64,000 nucleotides of DNA from DGNJ01 sp002388905. GTDB taxonomy: Bacteria; Pseudomonadota; Gammaproteobacteria; Pseudomonadales; Porticoccaceae. The first letter of the stretch is position 1; every line of letters starts with the position of its first letter. Location: the NCBI GenBank assembly GCA_036843405.1, contig DAITSJ010000009.1, positions 50,702 through 114,701 on the forward strand. Direction: 5' to 3'. The position numbers and the translations under genes are program-made. The notes below the pieces were generated by a model, which ran no database searches, was not told the DNA's origin, and saw only the letters and a list, made by a program, of their open reading frames with translations. Below, piece after piece: positions 53,083 through 60,381 of this stretch.

Positions 53083-54000
53083 TCAAAAGGCGATGAAATC
53101 CACTATCAGCAGAACGCACACGGCCGCGTGAGTGACCAGGGTCAGGGGTATCGCCGCCAGCAGTTTTTCGTCGACGAGATACCGGGATGCCAGCAGGGCG
53201 GGCAGGGCCGCAAGCCATGTCAGTCGGAGTTCGCCGGCGATCGGGGACAGGGCCAGAATCCCGAAGCCGGTAATAAAGAATCCCCACAGGCCCCGCCGGG
53301 CACGCGCCGGACCCAGGCGGGCGGGCAGGGTCCATTTGCCGGCCCGCCGGTCGGCCTCGATGTCCGGGATGCTGTTGACCCAAAGGATGGCCGCCGTGAA
53401 CAGGCCCACGGCGGCACCCAGCCACCAGGTCGATGCGGGTATCCAACCTAGCTGCAGGTACACGGCCGTCGCCATGGGCAGGATACCGAAACAGGCCGCG
53501 ATAACCGCATCGCCGATTCCCCGGCACGCCAGACACGGGGGGGCGGAATAGGCGATAGCGAGCAGGCCGCCCGTGACGCCCAGCGCCAGCACCAGCGGAC
53601 CGCCGATAAAAACCAGCAAAAGGCCGCAAAGGCCACCGGCACCGAGTAACACAACCGCGATTCGCAGTACCTCCGCTTCGGTGTAAATATGATTCTGGAT
53701 AAAGCGGCTACCGCCCGAAAACGGGTAAATGCGAGCCCGGTTATGGCTATCGGTACCATTGCGGGCATCGCAATAGTCATTGAGAACATTGGCGCCGGAG
53801 TGAATGAGGGCAACGGCCGCCAGGGTCAGGACGGCAACCCCCCAGTCCAGGTCATTGCGCCAGTGCCAGCTGGCGGCCAGGGCGGTCAGGACCGGCAGTA
53901 TCGAAGCCGTCAGGAATGCCGGTCGCGTGACCAGTGCCAGACTCAGTAACCGGTTGGCGACAGTTTGTCGGTGGAGGGCGGTAGTGGAGGGTTCCGGCAT
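53083..54000 (-). CDS. UbiA-family prenyltransferase (MenA-like)
   Basis: The 305-residue polytopic protein has both aspartate-rich motifs: NDYCD (74-78, in NVLNDYCDARNGTD) and D213-IEA-D217 (IPDIEADRRAGK), which bind Mg-prenyl diphosphate. The family transfers a prenyl chain to an aromatic acceptor. The NVLNDYxDxxNGTD form and SGGSRF are typical of MenA-like proteins, so a quinone biosynthesis or modification role is plausible next to the quinol-oxidising cytochrome cluster. It converges on that operon (27 bp). The acceptor is not shown. Confidence 0.85.
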   Translation of the reverse strand: MPEPSTTALHRQTVANRLLSLALVTRPAFLTASILPVLTALAASWHWRNDLDWGVAVLTLAAVALIHSGANVLNDYCDARNGTDSHNRARIYPFSGGSRFIQNHIYTEAEVLRIAVVLLGAGGLCGLLLVFIGGPLVLALGVTGGLLAIAYSAPPCLACRGIGDAVIAACFGILPMATAVYLQLGWIPASTWWLGAAVGLFTAAILWVNSIPDIEADRRAGKWTLPARLGPARARRGLWGFFITGFGILALSPIAGELRLTWLAALPALLASRYLVDEKLLAAIPLTLVTHAAVCVLLIVDFIAF

Positions 54001-54084
54001 ATTTTTTCCTTTGCGGCCGTTTAGCGAAACGGCGGTTGTATTGAAGGGTTCCGGCGCCTTTCACGTATTCTCGATTGCATCTAT

Positions 54085-54975
54085 TCACTCAATCATCTCG
54101 ATGCTTTCCGCCAAAGGGCCCGCGATATCGATGGCATTGCTCGGATGGGGAATCGCGTTGCTGGTGACCAGGCGCGCCGCCTTTTTGTTCAGTGCCGTGT
54201 CCGCACCCTCGGCAAAAATACCGTGGATACCGATGCACACGGCGCCGGGCAGACCCAGGGCCTCCAGCCGCGACAGGGTTTCCAGCATGGTGTGGCCGCT
54301 GGAAATAATATCGTCCACCAGCACCGGGGTATGGTTCGGCCAGCGGTCGATAATGGGCATGCTTACCGATACCTCCCGATCCCCGTGCCGGGTCTTGGTC
54401 AGAACCGTAAAAGGTGCGTCCGCCTGCCGTGCCACCGCCGAAACCCACTGCTCGCTCTCGCTATCCGGGCCGACCAGGATGGGCCTGTCTACCTGTGCGG
54501 CAATCCAGTCGGCGATCAGGGGCGCGGCGTGGCCGGTGCGGGTGGGAATACTGTATATCTCCGACAGATCGCCATAGCGATGCAGATGAGGGTCCACGGT
54601 TACCAGGCCGTCGAAATAGTGCGACAGCAACCGGGCGAAGTAGCGGGAGGTGATACCTTCCCCCTGGTTAAAGCGCTTGTCCTGGCGCATATAGGGCAGG
54701 TAGGGGGCCGCCAGCACCACGCGCCGTGCTCCCAGGTCCCGGAGGGTTTCGGCAAGCAGCAGCAATGGCAGGGTGCGGCGGTCGGGCCGGCAGAGGTCTG
54801 CCAGGATGACGATATTGAGACCGTCGACGTCCTCGCGAATCCGCAGATAGGTTTCGCCGTCGGGAAAAGCGCTGCATTCGAATGTGCCGTTTTCCACGTC
54901 GAGCAACCTGCACAGGCTCCTGGCCAGCGCCCCGCTACCGTGCAGATTGAAGACCTTGTGCCAGATTATTGCCAT
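54085..54975 (-). CDS. Ribose-phosphate diphosphokinase-like protein (PRPP synthetase paralogue)
   Basis: The 296-residue protein has the PRPP synthetase fold: FPDGETYLRIREDVDG near the N-terminus, the catalytic RYFARLLSHYFDGLVTVDPHLHRYGDLSEIY segment, and the PRPP loop PVLVDDIISSGHTMLETLSRL. It is shorter than the usual ~315 residues, the canonical second half is truncated, and DLHRxQ-type residues are altered. It may thus be a divergent paralogue rather than the housekeeping Prs. It lies 84 bp upstream of the UbiA-like gene on the same strand. Function as PRPP synthetase is likely but not certain. Confidence 0.75.
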   Translation of the reverse strand: MAIIWHKVFNLHGSGALARSLCRLLDVENGTFECSAFPDGETYLRIREDVDGLNIVILADLCRPDRRTLPLLLLAETLRDLGARRVVLAAPYLPYMRQDKRFNQGEGITSRYFARLLSHYFDGLVTVDPHLHRYGDLSEIYSIPTRTGHAAPLIADWIAAQVDRPILVGPDSESEQWVSAVARQADAPFTVLTKTRHGDREVSVSMPIIDRWPNHTPVLVDDIISSGHTMLETLSRLEALGLPGAVCIGIHGIFAEGADTALNKKAARLVTSNAIPHPSNAIDIAGPLAESIEMIE

Positions 54976-55104
54976 AACCTGCCGCCGGTGGAAGTGAACC
55001 CGGATGGTAACACCGTCCCCTCAATGATAACGCCGCTCCCTTTACTGTAGCAGGGGTTGAAGAAAGGCCGATCTCTGGCCGGAGCTGTGGGTTGTGCCGG
55101 GGTC

Positions 55105-55136
55105 TTGACCCCGGGGTTGCCCCGGGGTTTTAGGGT
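55105..55136 (+). promoter_or_regulatory. MerR-type promoter/operator of the metal-resistance operon
   Basis: -35 TTGACC (55105-55110) and -10-like TAGGGT (55131-55136) are 20 bp apart, a long spacer typical of MerR-activated promoters. Between and over them is a perfect dyad with 9-bp arms (ACCCCGGGG / CCCCGGGGT) around TTG, at 55108-55128, total 21 bp. This matches the layout of CueR/ZntR promoters. It lies 42 bp before the MerR start codon, so the regulator controls its own operon. Confidence 0.75.
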
Positions 55137-55177
55137 GTCTATGGTTGTATGGAGCCCTTTGGCAAACCGGTCTTGTT

Positions 55178-55633
55178 ATGAAGATGAGTGAAATAGCCCG
55201 ACAGGCGGGCGTCACCCCGGATGCGGTCCGCCATTATGTGGATATCGGGCTGCTCGCGCCCGTGCGAAATCCGGCGAACGGCTACCAGGTTTTTTCGGCA
55301 GGGGATCTGTCGCGGTTGCACTTTATTCGTTGTGCCCGCACGCTCGGCTTCCGGCTGGCGGATATCCGGGAGATTTTCGAGGAGGCCGGCAAGGGCAGGT
55401 CCCCCTGCCCCCGCGTGCGAGAGCTTATGGCGGAACGGATCACGGAAACCCGCCGCCAGATCGACGAACTGAGCGCCCTGTGCGCGCGCATGGAAACCGC
55501 CATGAGCGAATGGCGGAACATGCACGACAGTACGCCCGACGGCCACAGCGTTTGCCGGCTTATCGAGTCCCGTTTCGGGGCGGATCGGGACGTCATTCAC
55601 GAAGAATCATCCGCAAGCGAGGTATCCCGATGA
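55178..55633 (+). CDS. MerR-family metal-responsive regulator
   Basis: The 151-residue protein has an N-terminal winged HTH (MKMSEIARQAGVTPDAVRHYVDIGLL, GYQVFSAGDLSRLHFI), a long coiled-coil helix and a short C-terminal metal loop. The cysteines are Cys77 (RSPCPRV, aligned with CueR Ser77 and ZntR Cys79), Cys102 and Cys126 (HSVCRLIES). The position of CueR Cys112 is not a Cys. The pattern is closer to divalent sensors than to CueR. It overlaps the ATPase gene by 4 bp (ATGA). I start at ATG 55178; an earlier in-frame start at 55145 is less likely. Confidence 0.87.
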   Translation: MKMSEIARQAGVTPDAVRHYVDIGLLAPVRNPANGYQVFSAGDLSRLHFIRCARTLGFRLADIREIFEEAGKGRSPCPRVRELMAERITETRRQIDELSALCARMETAMSEWRNMHDSTPDGHSVCRLIESRFGADRDVIHEESSASEVSR

Positions 55634-57936
55634 GCGAACAGGAAGAGTGCTGTCACCACCGGCAAGGGGGGCGGGAAACGGGAATGAAGGACCCGGTGTG
55701 CGGAATGGCTGTATCCGGGGATTCCGGGCATCACTTCCAATACCGGGACAGGGATTATTATTTTTGCAGCAGCCGCTGCCGGGAGCGCTTCGCCCGGGAC
55801 CCCGAAGGCTACCTGAACAAGGGCGAGGGCCCGGAAGAAGGCGACAGCGATGCCTGGTATACCTGTCCCATGCACCCGGAGGTACGCCAGAAGGGGCCGG
55901 GTACCTGTCCAAAATGCGGCATGGCCCTGGAACCGGAGATGCCTTCCCTTGACGAAGGCGAAGATCCGGAACTGGTGGATTTCCGACGCCGTTTCTGGGT
56001 GAGCCTGCCCTTTACCCTGGCGGTATTCGTGCTGGCCATGTTCGGGCATGGCTGGCTGCCTCCGGCCTGGCACAACTGGGTGGAACTGGGCCTGGCGACA
56101 CCCGTGGTGCTCTGGAGTGGCCTGCCGTTCTTCGTTCGCGGTGTCCAGTCCGTGATCAATCGCAGCCCCAATATGTGGACCCTTATCGGATTGGGCACGG
56201 CAGCCGCCTACCTGTACAGCTTCGTAGCCACGGTGGCCCCGGGCGTCTTTCCTTCATCCTTCGTGGAAAACGGGCGGGTGGCCGTCTATTTCGAGGCGGC
56301 TGCGGTGATTATCTCCCTGACCCTGATGGGACAAGTATTCGAGCTGCGCGCCCGCTCCCAGACCTCCGAGGCCATCAAGTCGCTGTTGCGACTGGCCCCG
56401 GACACCGCCCGGCGCATCAACGACGACGGCAGCGAAGAGGACGTGCCGCTTTCCGACGTCCGAGAAGGCGAACGCCTGCGGGTGCGCCCGGGGGAGAAGG
56501 TGCCGGTGGATGGCGAAGTGGAGGAGGGTGGCAGTGCAGTGGACGAGTCCATGCTCACCGGCGAGCCGGTCCCCGTCAGCAAACGGGTCGGCGACAAGGT
56601 TATCGGCGCCACCATGAATACCAGCGGCAGCCTGGTGATCCGCGCCGAGCACGTGGGCCGGGACACCACCCTGTCGCGGATCGTCGAACTGGTGGCCCAG
56701 GCCCAGCGCTCGCGGGCGCCCATGCAGAGGCTGGCGGATGTCGTTGCCGGCTACTTTGTCATGGTCGTGGTGGCTATCGCCGTCCTCGCCTTATTCGCCT
56801 GGGGTTTTTGGGGGCCGGCCCCCAGTTGGGTCCACGGCCTGATTGCGGCAGTGTCCGTGCTTATTATCGCCTGTCCCTGCGCCCTGGGTCTGGCCACCCC
56901 CATGTCGATCATGGTGGCCACGGGCAAGGGCGCGACCCGGGGAATTCTGTTCCGGGACGCCGCCGCCATCGAGGCCCTGCGTCACGTCGATACCCTGGTG
57001 GTCGACAAGACCGGCACGCTCACCGAGGGGCGCCCCGCCTTCCGCCAGGCCATCCCGGCCGAGGGCTTCACGGAAGACGAGGTGCTGCGCCTGGCCGCCA
57101 GCCTGGACCAGGGCAGCGAACACCCGCTGGCCGCGGCCATTGTCGAGGCCGCTCGGGAACGGAAACTGGACCTGACCCGACCCGAAGACTTCGATTCGGA
57201 GTCGGGGATCGGCGTTACCGGTGTGGTTGCGGGTAAACGACTTGCGCTGGGCAATACCGCGCTGATGGAGCGCGCCGGCATCGACTGGCGGACTCTGGAC
57301 GCCGATACCGACCAACTCCGGGAACAGGGAGCGAGCGTTATCCACCTGGGGGTGGACGGCAGGCTGGCCGGCGTCCTGGCCGTGGCCGATCCCATCAAGG
57401 AAACCACCAAATCCGCCATTGAAGCTATCCGGGGGGAAGGTGTCCGGATCATCATGGCCACCGGCGACGGTGAGAAAACCGCCCGGGCGGTGGCCCGGGA
57501 ACTGGGCATCGATGATTATTACGGTGAGGTCACCCCCGATGCCAAGCTCGATATTGTCGGCAGGCTCCAGGACGAAGGGCGCAAGGTGGCCATGGCCGGC
57601 GACGGCATCAACGATGCTCCGGCCCTGGCCAAGGCGCAGGTGGGTATCGCCATGGGCACGGGGACCGACGTGGCCATGAGCAGCGCCCAGATCACTCTTG
57701 TGAAAGGCGACCTGCGCGGTATTGCCGAGGCCATCCAGTTGTCCCGGCTGACCGTTACCAATATGCGCCAGAACCTGGGTTTTGCCTTTCTGTACAACAG
57801 CATCGGCGTGCCGGTGGCGGCGGGGGTGGTCTATCCTTTCACGGGCCTGTTGCTGTCGCCCATTATCGCCGCCCTGGCCATGAGCCTGAGTTCCGTATCC
57901 GTGGTCAGCAATGCCCTGCGCTTACGGACTAAATAG
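55630..57936 (+). CDS. copA: Cu(I)-translocating P1B-type ATPase with YHS and heavy-metal-binding domains
   Basis: The 768-residue transporter exports metal from the cytoplasm. It begins with a YHS domain (PVCGMAV at residues 22-28; FCSSRC 46-51) and a heavy-metal-binding domain (YTCPMHPEV 78-86; CPKCGMAL 93-100) rather than HMA CXXC modules. Membrane domain: CPC at 415-417 in IACPCALGLATP. Phosphorylation site: Asp459 in DKTGTLTEG; also TGEPVPVSK and GDGINDAPAL. The last helices (YNSIGVPVAAGVVYP, MSLSSVSVVSNALRL) carry the Cu(I)-type ligands of CopA. Its start overlaps the MerR stop. Confidence 0.93.
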   Translation: MSEQEECCHHRQGGRETGMKDPVCGMAVSGDSGHHFQYRDRDYYFCSSRCRERFARDPEGYLNKGEGPEEGDSDAWYTCPMHPEVRQKGPGTCPKCGMALEPEMPSLDEGEDPELVDFRRRFWVSLPFTLAVFVLAMFGHGWLPPAWHNWVELGLATPVVLWSGLPFFVRGVQSVINRSPNMWTLIGLGTAAAYLYSFVATVAPGVFPSSFVENGRVAVYFEAAAVIISLTLMGQVFELRARSQTSEAIKSLLRLAPDTARRINDDGSEEDVPLSDVREGERLRVRPGEKVPVDGEVEEGGSAVDESMLTGEPVPVSKRVGDKVIGATMNTSGSLVIRAEHVGRDTTLSRIVELVAQAQRSRAPMQRLADVVAGYFVMVVVAIAVLALFAWGFWGPAPSWVHGLIAAVSVLIIACPCALGLATPMSIMVATGKGATRGILFRDAAAIEALRHVDTLVVDKTGTLTEGRPAFRQAIPAEGFTEDEVLRLAASLDQGSEHPLAAAIVEAARERKLDLTRPEDFDSESGIGVTGVVAGKRLALGNTALMERAGIDWRTLDADTDQLREQGASVIHLGVDGRLAGVLAVADPIKETTKSAIEAIRGEGVRIIMATGDGEKTARAVARELGIDDYYGEVTPDAKLDIVGRLQDEGRKVAMAGDGINDAPALAKAQVGIAMGTGTDVAMSSAQITLVKGDLRGIAEAIQLSRLTVTNMRQNLGFAFLYNSIGVPVAAGVVYPFTGLLLSPIIAALAMSLSSVSVVSNALRLRTK

Positions 57937-58087
57937 CGTGCCCGGCCTTGGCTGCTGAGGTTTTTTTCGCCGGCCCATCGGCACCTGACAGGAACGAATT
58001 GGGTCAGGGATTTGCCCTTTTGGGGGCATCCGGACGCGTCCCGACTTACCGTACCCGATCGCCGTCAATTCCGGCCTGGAGTCCGTT

Positions 58088-58819
58088 ATGAAAGCGTTTA
58101 TCTACGGTTTTGTGTTTGCCACTGTTGTCGCCGTTGCCGCCGCCGTGGGCTATGTGGCCAGCGGCTCGGCCACCATTGCCGCCAGCGTGTCCGAGCCCAC
58201 CTGGTTGCAGTGGCTGATGCACACCACCTATCACAGGAGTCTGGCGCAACGGGCCCAAAACATCGCCGTGCCCTCCGGCCTCGATAACGAAGACACTGTC
58301 CTGGCCGGCGCCCGGAGCTTCGAGCAGATGTGCAGCGGCTGCCACACCCCGCCCGGGCTTGAGGCCACGACGGTGAGCCAGGGGATGAATCCGCCGCCTC
58401 CGGATTTAACTGAGCTGATGGGCGAGCACGGCATGGCCCAGATCTTCTGGGTGGCGAGCCACGGCGTTCGCATGACTGGAATGCCGGCGTTCGGACCAAC
58501 TCACGACGACGAGCAATTGTGGCAACTGGCGGCCTTTGTCCGCCGGGCCAAACATCTGGACAGTGACGGCTACCGGGAGCTGGTTGAGCGGGCGCGGCAG
58601 GCGGGCGGGGCCGACGGTCACGATCATCGTCATGTGAATGAGGGTGGCAACGAGCCGGCTGTCCGCTCGGGATCGGCCCCTGCGAAAACACCGGGCGGGG
58701 AGGGTCCTCAGGTGGAGGGCGATGGTTTCCCGAAGGCCGGCGCCGGTGGCGGGGAAAGTGCAACAGATACCGCCGGCGGGCTCGACTCCCATCAACACCA
58801 CGGCGATCACGAGCATTGA
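58088..58819 (+). CDS. Monoheme cytochrome c with a His-rich C-terminal tail
   Basis: The 243-residue protein has a hydrophobic N-terminus (residues 1-28, signal or anchor) and one CXXCH (FEQMCSGCHTPPG), with the axial Met in RMTGMPAFG, typical of a class I cytochrome c. After about residue 165 the sequence is low-complexity, ending in an His-rich tail (HDHRHVN; DSHQHHGDHEH). Such tails bind Zn, Cu or Ni. It lies 151 bp after the ATPase and just before a permease with a His tract, so a metal-handling role is suggested. Confidence 0.85.
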   Translation: MKAFIYGFVFATVVAVAAAVGYVASGSATIAASVSEPTWLQWLMHTTYHRSLAQRAQNIAVPSGLDNEDTVLAGARSFEQMCSGCHTPPGLEATTVSQGMNPPPPDLTELMGEHGMAQIFWVASHGVRMTGMPAFGPTHDDEQLWQLAAFVRRAKHLDSDGYRELVERARQAGGADGHDHRHVNEGGNEPAVRSGSAPAKTPGGEGPQVEGDGFPKAGAGGGESATDTAGGLDSHQHHGDHEH

Positions 58820-59075
58820 CAGAGGTTAACGACGGTGGAGCAAGACGTTGCCGAGACCGATCGCCGCGCGGCTCCCGGCTTGCAATGGCGCCATGCCGGG
58901 GCCGATGCCAGGTCTGTGAGGGTCAGGACGCGCGCTAGCGGGTCGTCAACCAGTGGGATGAGGACAGCCCTCTCACTGGCACGGCATCCTCCTGCGTTTC
59001 AAGATAGACAGCGTGCCCGGGTCCGATTCTGGTTTTAGCGTTTTAGAGACAATTTTTACTGGTAAGGAGAATGCC
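58820..59075. other. 256-bp gap between the cytochrome c and the permease
   Basis: I see no convincing gene or dyad here. A short open frame at 58835-59038 lacks any recognisable feature. The permease SD (AAGGAGA) is at the right end. Confidence 0.4.
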
Positions 59076-60305
59076 ATGACCGATTTTCTGGAACGGTGGC
59101 ACGAGGCCGCCATGACCAGCGCCGGCTTTTTCTGGATGGCTTTCTGGGCCTTCGCCATCGGCTACCTGATCAGCAGCCTGATCCAGGTGCTGGTCACCGA
59201 GGAGCGCATGAAGCGCACCATGGGCGAGACCGGGCCCAAGAGCGTGGCCCTGGGCACGTTTTTCGGCTTTATTTCCAGTTCCTGCAGTTTCGCCGCCCTG
59301 GCCACCACCCGGGCTCTGTTCCAGAAGGGCGCGGGCCTGATCCCGTCCCTGGCGTTCCTGCTCGCCTCCACCAACCTGGTGATCGAGCTGGGTATCGTGA
59401 TCGCGGTCTTCCTGAGCTGGCAGTTTGTGGTGGGCGAGTACGTGGGTGGTTTCCTGCTGATTCTCTTCGCCTGGCTGTTCGTCAAGGTGACCCGGCCCTG
59501 GCGGATGGTGGAGAAAGTTCGGGAACGCCTGGGTTCGGACGACGACGGCGATGGCGACCAGGCGGGTGACTGGAAAGAAAAAATCCGCACCATGGCGGGC
59601 TGGCAGGCCATCGGCCGCAAGTACGTCATGGAATGGCAAATGGTCTGGCGGGACGTGTTAATCGGCTTCACCGTGGCGGGTATTATCGCGGCGTTCGTCC
59701 CCGACAGCTTCTTCGAAGCCCTGTTTATTGGCTCCGGCGGCGACAATGCCAGCAATCCCGGCTTCTGGGCCGTGCTCTTCCAGACCCTGGTGGGTCCTTT
59801 TGCCGCGTTCCTGACCTTTATCGGCTCCATGGGCAATATCCCACTGGCGGCATTGCTGTTCGATCATGGTGTCAGCTTTGCCGGGGTCATGGCCTTTATC
59901 TTTTCCGACCTGGTGGTGCTGCCGGTATTGCGTATCAATGCCACTTATTACGGCTGGAAAATGGCCCTTTATATTCTCGTTACGCTGTTGTGCGGGCTGG
60001 TGGTGGTTTCGGTGCTGATGCATTACGGCCTGTTGGCCCTGTATATGCTGCCGGAGCCGGGGGCCGTGAAGATCACCGACCGGGATCACTTCCAGATCAA
60101 CTACGGTTTCTGGCTCAATCTGCTGTTTATTGCCGTCACGGTCGGGCTGGCCTGGCTATGGCGCCGGGACCGGAAAGACAGCGACCATGAGGGTCATCAC
60201 CACCACCATCATCACCACAGTGGCGGCCCCATCATCAAGACGGTGAGCATCATCGCCATGATCTGGCTGGCGGGCGGTTTTGTCGCCGCCGGTTGGGTTG
60301 GCTGA
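59076..60305 (+). CDS. YraQ/SO_0444-like permease with internal His8 tract
   Basis: The 409-residue protein has ten or so transmembrane helices in two repeated halves. The motif FISSSCSFAALATTRALFQKGAG lies in the first half and is matched by a related stretch in the second (FLTFIGSMGNIPLAALLFDHGVSFAG). This is the predicted-permease family that includes SO_0444-type Cu/Zn efflux proteins and YraQ. A run of eight histidines (60195-60218) is located in a hydrophilic loop before the last helix. Strong SD AAGGAGA, 6 nt before ATG 59076; an earlier start at 59013 is less likely. Context points to metal export. Confidence 0.85.
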   Translation: MTDFLERWHEAAMTSAGFFWMAFWAFAIGYLISSLIQVLVTEERMKRTMGETGPKSVALGTFFGFISSSCSFAALATTRALFQKGAGLIPSLAFLLASTNLVIELGIVIAVFLSWQFVVGEYVGGFLLILFAWLFVKVTRPWRMVEKVRERLGSDDDGDGDQAGDWKEKIRTMAGWQAIGRKYVMEWQMVWRDVLIGFTVAGIIAAFVPDSFFEALFIGSGGDNASNPGFWAVLFQTLVGPFAAFLTFIGSMGNIPLAALLFDHGVSFAGVMAFIFSDLVVLPVLRINATYYGWKMALYILVTLLCGLVVVSVLMHYGLLALYMLPEPGAVKITDRDHFQINYGFWLNLLFIAVTVGLAWLWRRDRKDSDHEGHHHHHHHHSGGPIIKTVSIIAMIWLAGGFVAAGWVG

Positions 60306-60381
60306 AGCCTTCCTGTTGCAACAATGGCGGTCACCGCAGCGGGGCGTTTTCCCGATTCCGGTACGGCGACCGCCAATTGCT

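Noticed and set aside
58835..59038. A possible 67-residue protein between the cytochrome c and the permease
   Set aside because: Composition is unlike coding sequence nearby, no motif, and the start has no convincing SD.
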